This document shows positions 13,189-27,600 of a DNA stretch of 64,000 nucleotides, one piece after another. A program made the position numbers and the translations under genes. Position 1 is the first letter of the stretch; each line of letters starts with the position of its first letter. A model generated the notes under the pieces. The model was given only the letters and a program-made list of their open reading frames with translations, was not told where the DNA came from and did not search any database. The DNA is taken from contig NC_044277.2 of NCBI RefSeq assembly GCF_004027225.2, positions 27,542,995 to 27,606,994 of the forward strand, in the 5' to 3' direction. The DNA comes from Strigops habroptila (Eukaryota; Chordata; Aves; Psittaciformes; Psittacidae).

Positions 13189-16100
13189 TATATGTAACCT
13201 GTACGTATAACCTCTCAGGAAACCTAATAATGATGCTGCACCATATATATATATCTATCTCACTTTAATTATTGAGAAACTCTCAACTAGGTTTATCTGG
13301 TTTGTTTTAGGGAAGCTGTCAGACCCTTGAAAGGAGTGGAAGGGAGCAATGCAGAAACCTATCTAGAGGTAAAACATAATCACAGAGTTTTCATGTATAT
13401 GCAGTGCTATGTAGAGGGCAAACGGAAAAGGAATATATTTTCCCTTATAGCACCCTTGGGAAGCAGACTTTGCTGCCTGACTTTTCCAAGAGAAGTCAAC
13501 CGTCTTCCTAACAAAACAGCTATCATAATACATAGATAAGATTTGTTAAGATACCATATCTTGACATGGTATGATTAAGACAAATTAGTCATATATTGAG
13601 GACTACATATTAGCTGTAGAAGCAGAATAGTTGTAAATATAACTCCACCTGTGACTGAATAAATATGCTTATCACTCCTTCAGTGCAGGGATTTACGCGA
13701 TGCTTTTTCTATGTGGGTCTAGGTGCACAATCAAGGGTCTCAATGTCTTTTCTTTCAGTGCACCAGGAGAAAAAAAAAAAAGTAATATTCTTCCTGTGTT
13801 TTTTGCTATAAACAACATACTTCAAAGACTGCTTCAGATTTTAAATTGTGAACTGGGCGAGTGGGAGGGATACTGCAGATAGAAAAGGTACTGGGGCTAA
13901 AAGGAGAAATCCAAATATTTTAGAAAATTACCATACATAACTACTTATCTCTATTTAATACTTCCTTTCAAATAGATTTACTTTGGTCTAAACAGATTGT
14001 AATTCTCAAAGACATGATATTGAACTTACACTTGCTATAAGTCTTTTCTTAGATTAAAAAAAGGCTTTTTATGTTGGACAGAAAGAATTATTTCTTTCCC
14101 AGTTATAAACTGAACAGCTCTTTCAATGATTTCTTTCCACATAAAGTGATGCATGTAAATGCCATTTAATAGTGTCTTTATATTTGGTGGATTTAAAGAC
14201 TGTCAATTTTACTGTAATGGAAAATATATAAACTTCAAGGAGAATTAAAAAGTGAGAGAAAATGAAATTGTATATTGAAAAATCAAGCTGTTCATAAACA
14301 ACATTTAGTCCCCAGAAATCCAAAAATGCCTCACAGGTACCAGAGCCAATATTAAGGCAATCATTATGATTGCATCAGATATTTTTTTTTTTCATTTATT
14401 GAACTCCTTTTAGCAAGTAAATAGGTGTCTGAGAGGAAAGTTTGATTTTTTTTTCAAAGGGTAGCCCAAAGCTGTCTCAGACCCGAGATTTTTCTAAAGG
14501 GAGCTACAAGAATTAGATGCTTAGATGCTCTGATATGTCCAAGAGGGATCAAGCTTACCTAGAGAGGTATAGTAGGTGGTGGAGGATGTGTCTGATTTCC
14601 TTCCTTTGAAGTGATTTTTTCTTTATGAAAATGCTAGATTTTAGTATATTAAATTACAACTCAAGAAAGAAAGAGATCCTGGGAAGATTCAGGATTGAAA
14701 ACAGAGTTTTATCCCTAACAGAAGAGCTTGCAAAGTCCTATTATTAGAAATCTTCCTAAAGGTCTTAAATACACATTTACCTACATTTTTTTTAACATTA
14801 AAATTTTGTAAATAGTCAATACTGTGGCAAAACTGCTTCCACATTCAAGTGTGAAAATACAGACCTCTCTGCACTGAACAGAAAGAACGCAAATGCAAAG
14901 CAAGTAATTGAAATCACAAATAAAGAATATGAACACAGCTTTTAAAAAACTTACTTGGGTGTTGAAGTACTAGCTCCCTGGTTGCATCACCTTGGTATTA
15001 AGCCCTAAAGAACCCGACAGCTTCAACAGTGTTCCTTGCTGTGCTATACCTCTAACTACTGGGGAGTTTTTTGCATCAGATTGAGCTAACCTATTTGAAT
15101 TATCCTTGGAAGGAAATGAAAAGCTCTGACAGATCATCTTGACCTGATGCAAGATCAGACAAATTTCAAAGGGGTTTTCCTTCTCTTATTCCCTTTCCAG
15201 GCATCACATTCCCATTGTTTCTTTCATCATCCATTGTGACCGTGCAGTTTAGCTGGGAGCAGGCTGGAAGTCTGACCTTGCAAAATTCCCTAACAACATC
15301 ACCCTCACTGTCCCATCCTTCCCTCAAATTATGAGTCCCTTTCCATTAGCTCAGCCAGTTTATTCAACCCACTCTACAAGATCAAATGTGGTGGATGCAA
15401 GGCAGTGGGCATACTGCCACTGCCCGGGGTAGTCCTCAGCTGGGGAACTTCCCCTCATTTGCAGGTATCGGACTGATCTATTTTAAACTAGCAGGTTTTA
15501 TCTTAAAAAAAGAGAAGTAAAATTTGCAGCTTTTAAACAGTCCTAGCTGCAAGCCAGTTCCAATTCTGCTGCCTTCTCACTAGTCTTTGTGGCTGACACT
15601 GTCCTGACCAGGACACCCCAAAAACCTTCAGGAATCTCATAACGCCACTGCAAAGTCTCACAGAAAGTGTCTGGCCTGCCCTGGTAGCTCCTGTTATGAT
15701 CCAGTATGAAAGTGAAATACAAATGTCAAAGCAGCTGTTTCCATTCTTTATCTTGCCTTTATATAATTAATTGCAATCTACTTCTTTGGGTCTGCTCTCA
15801 ACAGTGTGCAGTTTCTCTTCTTGATTAAATTTGTGAATAATTAATTAAATATACTTCCAATCATTGGAGCTCACAAATAAACTAGATTTTATGATTTTTC
15901 TGATGTAATCTTAGTTCCTCTCTGTCATAGAATGCGTCTCACCAAAATCTGAGTTGTTTACAGTCGTTGACTCTGATCTTACAATGAACAACAAATACAT
16001 GTGACATTTATACATATCAATAACCTCTAAATGAAATCTGTTGTGATGGATGCATCTCTTCTATGACTGACCTCTGTAATGCACCATAGGTCAGGTTATA

Positions 16101-16592
16101 GTTGTCATGCAGCAAGAGAAATAGAGTAGAACCTAATCTGTAGGAAAATAACAAAGAACTGCCATATGAATGATAACTTTTTGTGGTTTAGCGAACTACC
16201 TTAAGGAAATATACTTTTAAATTGAACGGATTTGAAACAAGATATTTTAGTTAAATAATCTGAAATAAATTATGCCGATGTGAAAATATATTTTTTCTTA
16301 AAATGCAAACACTCAATTAAAATGCTCAACATTTTCTAATTTTCCCAGAGTGTTTTGTTCCATGGGAAGTACAGATATTTCCATTCTTGCTTTTAAGATA
16401 CAGAAGTATTAAAGCTATCAAAAAAATTATCTGAAGCACTAACATTATGCTAAAAATTATTTTTCTCCATGAAATAAAAAAAATCTGTTTTTCACTAAAT
16501 TCAATTTAATAGCAAAGTTAAATTAATAACCCTGATGCCATAATTCATTAGAGCACTCATTTTGGCAACACCTTTGCAGTAAATCAGTAAAC

Positions 16593-16850
16593 CTACCAGA
16601 TTCTCTGTGCACAGCAGTCGCTTGGTCTGTGCACATCAGGGAGCAGAAAGAGCCCAGCTGGTCCACCCTCCATCAGGGCAGGGTGGCAAGAGGGACAGGG
16701 TTCGCTGGCAGTCTCAGGCAAGGTGAGGTATTGCGTCAAGTCTAGGGTGAGCCATGCGATCTCCTTGAAGGGAGGCAGAAGGTATGGCTGGAGACAAGGC
16801 AACCTACAGTGCAGATGCAAGGTCTATGCAAGAAAACTGCAAACCAAGAC
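16593..16850. other. GC-rich block in AT-rich DNA, unidentified
   Basis: About 260 bp of clearly higher G+C than its flanks. No protein match, repeat family or CpG-island character was recognised. It may be a fragment of an unrecognised repeat. Confidence 0.3.
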
Positions 16851-17213
16851 AGCCTGTCTTGTTCCTTCATGTGCTTCTTACTAGGTCATGGCCACCAGAT
16901 ATGTCAAAGACCTTAAGGATATCGTTTAGTGTCACTTTTGTGGTTCAAAGATTGTTGCAAGCTTCTCTTAAGGAAAATATTATTTTAGAGACTTCCTTTA
17001 AAAAAAAATTCTGTTGAATTGGTGATATACAGTCCTCAAACCCATCAATAAACAATATAAAGAAAAACCCTAGCCAGTTTCTCAAGATCCCTTCCTTTGC
17101 CAGGGCTTGCATATGCACGCTTGCCAATGCACATATCATTGGGGACAGATAAAAAGTCTGACTCTGATTGCTAAACTAAAGGTCCCACCTCTAAATAAAT
17201 TTAACTCATAAAG

Positions 17214-17317
17214 TAATTAAGAGCTTCTTGTGAAAATTCTCAGAAAATTAACTTTTTACGCAAAGAGTAAGTGCAGTAATTAGGGGTATTAATTAGTGCT
17301 TTCTTCATAAATAATTA
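17214..17317. promoter_or_regulatory. Cluster of four TAATTA motifs
   Basis: TAATTA, the core of many homeodomain binding sites, occurs at 17214-17219, 17277-17282, 17290-17295 and 17312-17317. The surroundings are AT-rich, so several would be expected by chance. Regulatory function is a guess from motif density and the gene-poor context near a neuronal gene. Confidence 0.2.
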
Positions 17318-20300
17318 AGAGGATGAATCACTGCAAAACTGAGTGCAAAACTATGCAGTTTCAACCAAAACCCTCTCACTTTCATGCTAATAATAAAAAC
17401 TGTATCACATTACACCTAATCACAGCAGGCCAGAAGACTCCTGTGTGCACAGTTTAATAGCAATATACAGAACGGGAATTATCACTAGGTTAATTTTATG
17501 TAGAAGAAACCACAGAGTGGAGTGCTGTAGTATAGGTAACACATTCTCGTAGCTAAGCCTGAGCACATGAACTACTCTTGTACCCTTTTGTTTTCTAAGG
17601 AAGAAGGAAATGCTCAATTTGACGTCCTGGCTTGTGGTGTCGCTTCATCTCCCGAGTTACCAGCAGTGTATTTGTACTTCTCTGAAGCATGAGAAGTGCA
17701 ATGTAAGCTGAAACACAATAGTATTCTCTCCCCTATGCTGTGAAGGAGTCGTTACAGTACAATTTTGCTCAGTAACACTAGAAATATACAGTTGTAATGT
17801 GTCTAGCTCTGCTTTATGTGTTTTAAGCCTCAACTTGCCTCCATCAAGTCCTATTATATAGTTTCTGATCATGTTACTCTTTAAGGGTGCAGAGAGGGGT
17901 GCTAGAAATCCCCGGGTAAGTAGTCATGGAATAACTTGTTTCCAGATTCCCTTTGTGCTGTCAGTTAGTGTTTAGCTCGTGCACTGAAGGGAAAAAAAAT
18001 AAAAAAAAGTTTATGCCGTTCTTAAAAGAAGAACTATTTCTGTTTAAATACACTTAAATGCACGTTTTCATTCCCCGCAGAATGGCTAATTCCTTTCTGA
18101 ATACTATTCAAGCTCTTGGCTTTTGTCAGCTTACTCATGGAGAAACAAATGGCACTAGAATTACATTTATATATATAATTTTGAGCTGACTCAGATACTG
18201 CAGTTCAACATCCTCCATTTTAACCAAGAAGGACACAGTAAGAACTGAGAGCTGAGGAATAGTTTCTAAAGAAATGCAAAAGGTCTTCCTTTTTGTATTA
18301 TAGTATTTTTGCATTTTACTCAAATTATAAAGCTGGGCATGGTTCCAAATCTGTTATATCCTTCTGAAAACTGTTCTCTCTAATACTGTTTTAGCTGATG
18401 GGAGTCTGAACAGAAAATTTTATAGTAGATATGTGAGCATATGAGCATGAATATATAGTACAACAAAAGTTTAACAGAGCAATATACAAAACAAGAACAG
18501 TACAGGTTATTAATTATCAAGGTTTTACTAATGTATGAATTGGTAAGCCTTTGAAAAAAAAACCCACAAAAAAGGCCAGTGTCTTATAAAAAATAATTTA
18601 CCTTTCTCCTGCCTGCCCCTTTTTACGCTCTTCCACATGGCTGTCCCTGTGACAGCCAGACAAATGCCCAGATTATTACTTCACAACAGCAGGAATGCAC
18701 AAGATTTCTGTAATGAATTTAACTGCTATTAAAAAAAGAAACTCATTACATTTCATGCATAACAAGTTTCTCTGAAGCTATAGTTATCCGCTTTGTATTA
18801 TTCTACTGCCACTAAGACAGAAGGACAAAGAAAGATGTCTGTAAGGTTCATAAAGCTCTGGTAGGGGTGGATCCCAAAGCCCTCATGGTAGGGATTGCCC
18901 TTGGGACTCAGCCCTTCCTTCGCTGAAAATGACTCTGTTGGCCAGGGATGAATTGCTTTTCAGACAGGTTTGCAGTTGGATTACAGGGCTCCTTTGGTGT
19001 AGCTTTACTAAGCAAAGTGTCTCTGACTCTAAATCAGAGGTGAACTTGAAATTCAAAGGGAAAAAAGAAGTCTACACCACTTTTATGTTCATTTCACAGT
19101 TCATGGTGAGAAATCATTCTTATTTTTCAAGCTCCTACAGTGCTAAGCTGAGAAGATGGGCCTTCAGTAATTTTCTTTTAATTGGGAGCCCAGCAGTACA
19201 AAGATCACACAGGCTGGGGTATATTTTGAAATAGCTGTGCCTAGCACTGTGGCAATAATTGAGTCTAAGTGTGACTAAAGTATAGTCCGTTTAACGGCAA
19301 TGATAGGTGCCAAAGTCTGGCATCTTTTCATAGGTGATAAAAGGATAATTTAGCACAAGCTATATCTAATTCTTTTTTCAGTGGGTAATGTCAGATCAGG
19401 GTTTTAGTTCCTACTTTAGTTAACTATTATAGGACTTGCCACTAACTTTGAGTTTTACCGCTGCCAACTCACATTTCAGAAGCTTGTCCAACCAACTGCT
19501 TCCTCAGTCAAACCTTTTCTTTGCATTCTTCATCCCTTTTTACTAGTATCTTCAAGCAGTTATCCTATTAAAACATCACAATTAAAACTGGACGCCCCAT
19601 TCAGGAACCTAAACATCCACATCTATACCATTTCAAATGTTCTGAGTAACTGAAACATCCTCCTGGGACTGGCACGTATGGATAGGACTATGTGAGCCTT
19701 ATGCCTTTGTGGAGAATCTAAAAAGGGGGATACTAAAATGGCTCCAGATGCTGTGTTTAGGCATCTATATTGCTTCCTTGGTGTGCCTGTTTTGGGATTG
19801 TAACAAGGGAGTTAAGTGTATGGTATTACTGTTGACTCCAGTAGGACTCTCTACTTCTCCAAGTCAAGCCATTAGGACTACAAGCACTGAAAGACTTATG
19901 TGGTATATAGATGCCTCAGTTTAATATTGCAGTCTTCAAAACATGCCCTAAACTATAGTTCCATCCAAGCTGCTTTGGTTCAGGAGGCAAGAAAATGGTC
20001 ACTCTGGGCTTGGGCTAGGTTGCCTTAGACTTAATATCTCTGTGTGTCCTGTTTACATAGCTCATGCCCACAGCTCATCTGTGTGCATACAAAAACTTAC
20101 ATTTTTGTTAGGACTCTCTATCCTATGTCTTTGGATGTTCTACTCTGGATCCCGCACAAAACATAGATTTTTATCCAGTGGCATTTTGGCAATGAGATAA
20201 CCTCTCACTCTGCCTTCCAACAGCCCTATAGTCTTCCTTGAGATACTTACCCCTGTAGTCTGCTCATTGGGGCAAACACTGGTTTCTTGGCAACTCCTTG

Positions 20301-23300
20301 CTAGTGTCTCCCTCTCTGTCTTCCCTTTCCTTTTCCCTCTGCCATGTCCTCCAGCCGCTACCATTTGCTCTGCTTCCCTGGAGCAGTTGCATAGCCCATC
20401 TTTTTGGGAAACATCTGCCAGTGGATCTCAGGAATATTTCTTTTCTCTTGTGACTTCACTGAAAAGAGTCAAGGTTCACACTCCTCAAGGAGTTTGCCCT
20501 GGGCAGTGGAAATGGGAAGGGATCTCCTCCATCTTCAAGTCTGTGGGTTGTGCAGGAGTGAGTGTGCACATACCCACTCACTCATGCTCTTCATTCCTAC
20601 AAGGAGACCACTTCCCTGCATTTCTCTTCTCTGAAAAACCTTGTAATTTAACAGATGAGACAAACCACACACAAAAAGGGGATGAAGGTGATTGGTGGAA
20701 AGCTTGAGCTTGTCACCTATAAAAAGACACCTTTGACAAGTGCTATCTGAGGAAACTGCTGGAAATCTAACATCTGCTTGGGTTCTTCATTCTCTTGAGT
20801 AGGCAGCAGCAGCAGATGTGGGATTTCACAGAGCTTCTCTTGTTAAGTCTACATCTAATAGAGCAGTCAGTAATGTCATTTGCCTACATAGTTGCCCACA
20901 TGCAATTTCACTGGCAGTGATTTTTACCATTTTTCTTATTGATATTATTGATTGTCTGTTACTATAATGTTATCTTGTGACATTCTCTGGATCCCATAAA
21001 ACCAGTGTGGAATAAATTGGTCAGGATGAGCCATGTTTAAGCTGGTAGTGCTCCTGGATTACTGTTTTTCCACCTTGTTGGCATACCACAAAAAACACTT
21101 AAACTTGCAATTCACATATAAATGATCCTCAAGTAAATGGAGAGGTATCCAAATCTGAAAGGTCACTTCTCCTTGAAATCAGCGCAATTGAGTTTATATA
21201 GCTTGCTGTCAAGAACCACTTTCGTGTTCCTGATACATGATTTGATACGCTTGCTCTCTGAAGCCTGCTACCTTACATAATACTGCTCAGTGAATAGGTT
21301 TGTAAAACAGCAGTTCAAACACTGATACATTGATTGAAAGTAAGGTGGTATGTCATCACAAACAGAGTAAAACTCCTGACATATATCACTGAAAGTTTTC
21401 CTATATAGAACTAAGAAATATCTAGGCATTTATTTGCTTGCTTTCACATATTGCATAAAACTTCGTCTTTATGTGTTAAGTAAAGTACTAATGGAGACCA
21501 GAATATAAAAGACTCTGTGTTGGGAAAAGAACCCCACCCTCAATCCATATTCATCACACTGATTTATACATTTCTTGCACAATGATTTGTGTAACAACAA
21601 TTGCATAAATCAGAATTTTGACTGATGATTGAAAATATGGGTTATGGCATAGCTCCATTACTATGCCATAAGATAAGAACATGTCTGTTGCATTTTGGTT
21701 TGCTGTTTTTAAGAGCACTGTTTTTGTAGACAAGCTGATCAAGCCATATAAGCATAGTCTAAGGGTAAATTAGAAAAAATACCAATAGGCTTGTACACCT
21801 GAAAACTTTCCTATTTTTATCAATTCTACTTGTTAGTCTAAATAGACATCTTCCTACTAAACTTATTTCTTATTTATGTTTATGAAGTATCTTTTGCAAA
21901 TACTTTCTGAATGTTGTATTTGCTAAATGCTTGCTTTTTATAATTCCTTCCAGTGTAACATTGCAGAGAGAGAGAACAATGAGTTTTTTAAAAAGAGATT
22001 AAATTAAGAAAATGTGCTTTAAAACCTCAAGAATATTCTGAAAATAAATGTTTGTGGTCTTCCCCTACTAGTCAGAGATAGTGAACATTACTTACCCTGT
22101 ACAGGAATCATTTAAATAACTAAAGCCAAAATAACTTCATAGAATATTAAGCCAAAATCTTTGCTGTTTTAAGACAGTGCTATCTCATTTACCTGAGAGC
22201 TGTTATACCTATTTTCACAATAAAATTAGCATAACATATAAAAACACTTTACCTCTGAAGGAAGGCTCATATAAGGTAAAGTGTCGAATTGCTACTGCAA
22301 ACAATCAGCTGCTCAGTAGAAGTGGTTCGAGCATGGGCTGCTGTCTAGGGTCATTTTTCTAGTGGTAGTGCCCAGCTGCCATCTTGTTATGATTACATAG
22401 TCCCTCTCCTCGCAGGACCAGTGTACATTTTCCTGGAGTTTGGCATTTAGATGTATCAGAAGGGTAGCTGTCTCATCTAGTTTTCCCATCAATGGAAACA
22501 TAGGTTTACAGTTAATGTAGCCACTCAAGTAAACAGGCATTTATTAAATCCCTCCCCCACCTTGTGGATTAAACAAGGCCAAAATTCTGAATAGTGGGTT
22601 AATTTTCCATACGATTTGCTACACATTGGTAGATGTTGAATTCTCAGTAAGTTCAGACAAAGTCTTCTGGAAATTTGGAGGCTTAACCCTTGATAGAATA
22701 GTCAGAATCATGTGATATTGGTAGCCATGTAATTTCTTCAAAAGTAAAATGAGTACAAGTGCAGCATATCCCCTTTCAATAATATCCTCAGTCATCCCCG
22801 GGTAAGATCCTTTCAATACCCATTCAAGTTTCAGTGCCCTGTTAAGTTGCAGTCCTACCAAGTTTTATATCCTCTGCTCCTCCACTGTGTTCCGCCACGT
22901 TCCTGCTGCAGCAGCAACACTAGCAACAGCAATACGAGTTACAAATTCTTTTTTCTTTAAGTAGCATGCTAAATGCTGCTGTAACTCCTCAAAGGGTGAA
23001 CATCGACCACAGTTTCTGCTTAAGAATCCAGATGGAGTAGACACCAAAGATATTCATTTAATGACACATCAGTAGAGTTACGCCAGGGATGAGTTCGATT
23101 CTTATTTTCTACAACATTAGTTGTCTCTAGCTGAGAAGAAACATTTCTAATTATCTAAAACACAAAGCAATGGAAGAAATTTTTTTCCACATATGCATAG
23201 CTACACATTGTAGATATATTCACATACAGATATGTATGTATAATATACCACAGAGTGGTCATGCAAAGCTATTTCTCCATTACCTTAAGCAGTTAAATAT

Positions 23301-24018
23301 ATGTATCCAAGATAGTCTCAGAAAGATTTAAACGTAACCTTTAGAAGCATTTTTGCTTGGTTAGTTGGATTGATACAGTATGGATGGTATGGGAACTAGG
23401 TTTTCTGTTCAAATAGAATGTGATAATTGTGAATTCTGCTCACACAAGTATGGAACAGCAATCTTTCTTTAAGAAGTTATTCAAATAAATACTATAGCAA
23501 CCCCAAAATATGTATCAATTAAAAACTGTAAGCTCTTTTTGTCTCAAATGAGTTAATAAACCCACCATCCAAACCCCAACAATCGTTTATTTTGTATAGC
23601 ACTGTGTTTTTCCTAAGCAGTTTCTCAGAGAGTTTTCTTACCCGTTTTCCAGAACTGGTTGTCGTAAGGGCATGGATTACCAGAATAGGGCTGGAAATAC
23701 TGTACACAGGTGCCTTTACTTTCTCTCTTTCTCTCTCTCATCCTCATGGCGAGCACATTGCATTGGTGAGGAATGCTCACAGCTACAGTACTGACATGTC
23801 AAGTTGTGCTGGTTTTAGTTAGTGTACCTAATCATTCCTGCATCTTTAGTTGTACCCTCCTTTAGGAGTAGACTGTCTGTAGTCAGGGCTGTCCTTTGCT
23901 GACCATTAAAACTGGCAGCTGCTGGCCAAAAGAAACATCTTTTCTTCTAGTTCAGATTGTCCATGTGTCTTTCTGTCCACACATACTGCCCTTCCTCTTG
24001 TGTGGGAGCCTAACCATA

Positions 24019-24635
24019 TGTCCTGGTTTCAGCTGGGATAGAGTTCATTTTCTTCCTAGTAGCTGGTGCAGTGCTGTGTTTTGTTTTTTAGTCTGGGAAC
24101 AACGCTGATAACACACCAATGCTTTAACTGTTGCCAAGTAGTGCCTACTCTAAACCAAGGACTTTTCAGTCTCTCATGCTCTGCCAGTGAGGAGAGGCAC
24201 AAGAAGCCAGGAGGAAGCAGAGACAGAACACCTGACCAAAACTAGACAAAAGGGTATTCCATACCACAGCACTCCCCAAAACTGGGGGAGTTATACTCCC
24301 CCAGTATACAAACTGTAGGGAGTTACCTGGAAGGGACTGATAGCTGCTCAGGTTGGGCTAGGTATCGGTTGGCAGGTAGTGAGCAATTGTTTTGGTTTTT
24401 TTGGTTTTTTTTGATTTTCTCTCTCTCTTTGTAATCTTGCTCGTCATCACCATAATTATTATAATTATTATAATTATTATTTTATTGTACGTTATTTCAA
24501 TTATTAATCTGTTCTTATCTCAACCTACAGGTTTTTACCTTTTTTCCAATTCTCCTCCCCATTACACTGGGGCAGGGAAGGGGTGAGTGAGCAGCTGCAT
24601 GGTACTTAGTTGCTGGCTGGGGTTAAACCATGACA
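24019..24635 (+). mobile_element. Solo LTR of an avian ERVL-like endogenous retrovirus
   Basis: A complete 617-bp LTR starts TGTCCTGGTTTCAGCTGGGA and ends GGGGTTAAACCATGACA, so it carries the TG...CA termini. It has a TATA-like box (AGTATACAAACTG, about 24302) and an internal A/T triplet tract (about 24453-24483). It is flanked by an imperfect 5-bp target duplication, CCATA (24014-24018) and CTATA (24636-24640). No retroviral coding sequence adjoins it, so it is a solo LTR left by recombination. The family assignment is from recognition of the terminal and internal sequence. Confidence 0.88.
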
Positions 24636-27600
24636 CTATATAGAGGTGTTTTTTCTGCTCTGTGGCTGCTGGATCTGGGAGGATGACTTTGGTGAGCTCT
24701 TATGATGCAGAAGTCCTATAGGTTTATTTTAGGGAGGATAAAAGCCTGAAATTATGTAGACATGGAACAAGATTACTGTCTCAGAGTAAAGAATTTATGA
24801 GATAAGAAAATATATTCAATGGTTTGCTTTGGAGACATCCTTTAGGGCTATTAAGGTAAAGAGACAGGATTCCATTACTTATGTGGAAAACTCCTCCACT
24901 CCTCTAATAATTTTGCATTATTTTTATAATGATTTTCCCAAGAAGTTCAAAACTCAAAAATATTTGTCTTTGTCCCTAATGGCAATTAATGAGGCTCAGG
25001 ATGGACCTTCATACGATCAAATAAAAAAATACTGCAATATAACCTTGACTACAACTCAATTGCATTAATTATATTTTCTATACTTTGTTATTAATAATAC
25101 AAAGGCTTAAGAACTTCTCTGTTCCAAAAATATTTGTAATGTATTGCTCCTTTGCCCATAAAGTGTTAGATTGTTTGATGTTTTATCCATCTAAGACTTC
25201 AGGCTGCACTTCCTGCTTATTCTTGGTTGACTGATGCCTTAATTTCAGCAATAATATCCCTCATGCCCAGTATGATCCAACACAGATTTTAAGACTATTA
25301 AAGTGATTTTTTTTTTTAGAATGTTTATTATGTAAGATCTTGACAGACTAGTACAGAAAGTTAAATTATTTTACTTTATTATCCTTTTCTTCTCAAATCA
25401 GATATATTGCTTATTTAAATTTTCTAGACTAGTGAGGATCCTTCTGAACATGGAAATTGGAAATTTTTGATGTTCCCAGACTACCTTCTCTACTAAAAAG
25501 GAATTAGAAATGATTTTAATTGGCTACTATTTAACCTGTAGCAGGGTTCTTTTTGGGTGAGAAGTTAGCCCTGTATTGTGCATATAATTTGTTTATAAAT
25601 TTCACAAACTTGTGCAAAATCTGGTATAGCTGTAATAATTACAACACACACAAAAATGTAGAAAATTATGTACCACACAACATTTCAAAATCGACTTGCT
25701 TCCCAATACAATATTGGTATATTATATTATACCAATATAATTTTAAAACATCCTCGTAGACTTTGTGAACCAATTTGCCTTTGTTTGTATAGTAGCACCT
25801 TGTGAATGTAATAATAAACTATGAATAAAAAACTGTATTTGAATACCGAACATAAAACAGTAACTATTCTTAACATGGTTTCATAACTTATATTCATACT
25901 GCTTTAGTGATACATGAAACTTAGAAACTTCCAAAATTAAGAAAATGCATTCCTCAAATTTGATGAAATATCACCACTGGGACCCTCTCTCTCATACCGC
26001 ACTGAAGAATCCTCTCTTTTCATGAAGTTTGTCACATTTCTTCTCAGTCATCTTTTAACACATGACTGGTCCTTAAATGTCTCAAACCGTTAAACTGATA
26101 GCAAGATTTACCACATTTTTCTCCATCTTACTTACTCAAGGTAAGTACTTCATATTATGGACGCCTGTTTCTGTTTGTTTTGCTTGGAAAATTTGTGATG
26201 CACGGTTGTATTACAGAGCTTTAAATGGTATTTTTCCATGAGAGAAAGACATTTTCCCTGGAAAGCTTTTTAGAATCACATTTTAAAAGAAGAAATTACA
26301 AAACTGAATTAGTGCATAAATCAGAGAAAATATTTATTTACAGACATGTAAAAATTATGTTACAATATTTTAAAGAAAACTGTAATGAGCCATCAATCTG
26401 ATCTACATGGGCGAACCCTGAATGTTTTAATTCTAACTAGCAGTGGCACCTATTAAAAATATGACTGCTTACAAGGTTGTAGCTATCTACATAGGTTAAA
26501 TACAATAATTTTTCAGAACTAAGAACGGATCTACAGAGAAAAATAATATGAACCACAGCATGTCATACAAGAGTTTACAAAAGTAAAAATATTTTTTCTT
26601 GATCCAAACTTTAAAGCTTTTTAGTGAATATTTTCCATTCATGCAGCTGCACAGGTTTGAAACAAATATCTGAAATACACAGAGCAAATAGGCCTGTGTA
26701 GAAAATGAATTTGTTTAATTCAGGACTGTCCATAAAGGATTTTATAAGACTGTTGACTATCCAAACCGACTGATAAGATCCTTTATGTTTCTTATTCTTC
26801 AATATTGCAAGGGATGAGCAATTTCAAGAAACCTCACAACTGACAAAACCAATGTAAAACAAGTATAGGTAATGATGGCAAACACCACCGAGCATACCGC
26901 ATACATGAAAAGTAGAGAACTATCGAGCTCTGTTGAAGCTACCAGCATCCTCTGTAGTAATTCGAAGCAAACATGTCATTAAGAAACCTTGCTAGTAATT
27001 GACTGCACTGGCACAACAAGCTTTTGGCTTGCAAATGTAGTGCCTCAGGGTCTTGTCAGAGGTGTCTTTTTGTGTTCAAAATATATTCAGGACTTAAATG
27101 TGGTGTGAAACAGTGTCGACATTATGATGATGCAATCATTTCTGTGAGTATATAATCTAGGGGTAATGATTGGAAAGAATTTATAAAAATCTAATAGAGT
27201 GCTTTTTGTGATTAGTAGCTCATTTGGAATGGAAGTGCTGAAAAGATGATATACCTATCTGTTTCTTATATGTAGTTTATGAACATCAGCATCAGAACTG
27301 ATCTCCTTGGATGACATTCTTAATCTTTTAAGTCAGCCAACAATTTACATAATTGAAATGGGCAAAATGCCTGTTGAGCTGCTAAGGTTTCAAGTTCTTT
27401 TTTTAACTGCCAAAGATGGAGATCCCAAAATGGCAATTTCTTTTGCATTTTTACAGTTAGAAATGATCATAACCTATACTAATATATAGATAGTGGAAAA
27501 ATATTTCACCCTTTGATTTGACCTAACATTTCACTTAAACAGAAGTCATATTTTTTGCTGTAATTTTCTGGGAGAGTCAGCGTTGGTGGATTCTGAAGCT

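Larger units (their letters stand above)
13189..24018. other. Gene-free intergenic sequence
   Basis: No gene or clear mobile element was recognised. Notable points are a short TA microsatellite near 13242-13258, a GC-rich block at about 16590-16850 in otherwise AT-rich DNA, and a cluster of four TAATTA motifs at 17214-17317. All open frames are short and lack domains. Confidence 0.55.
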
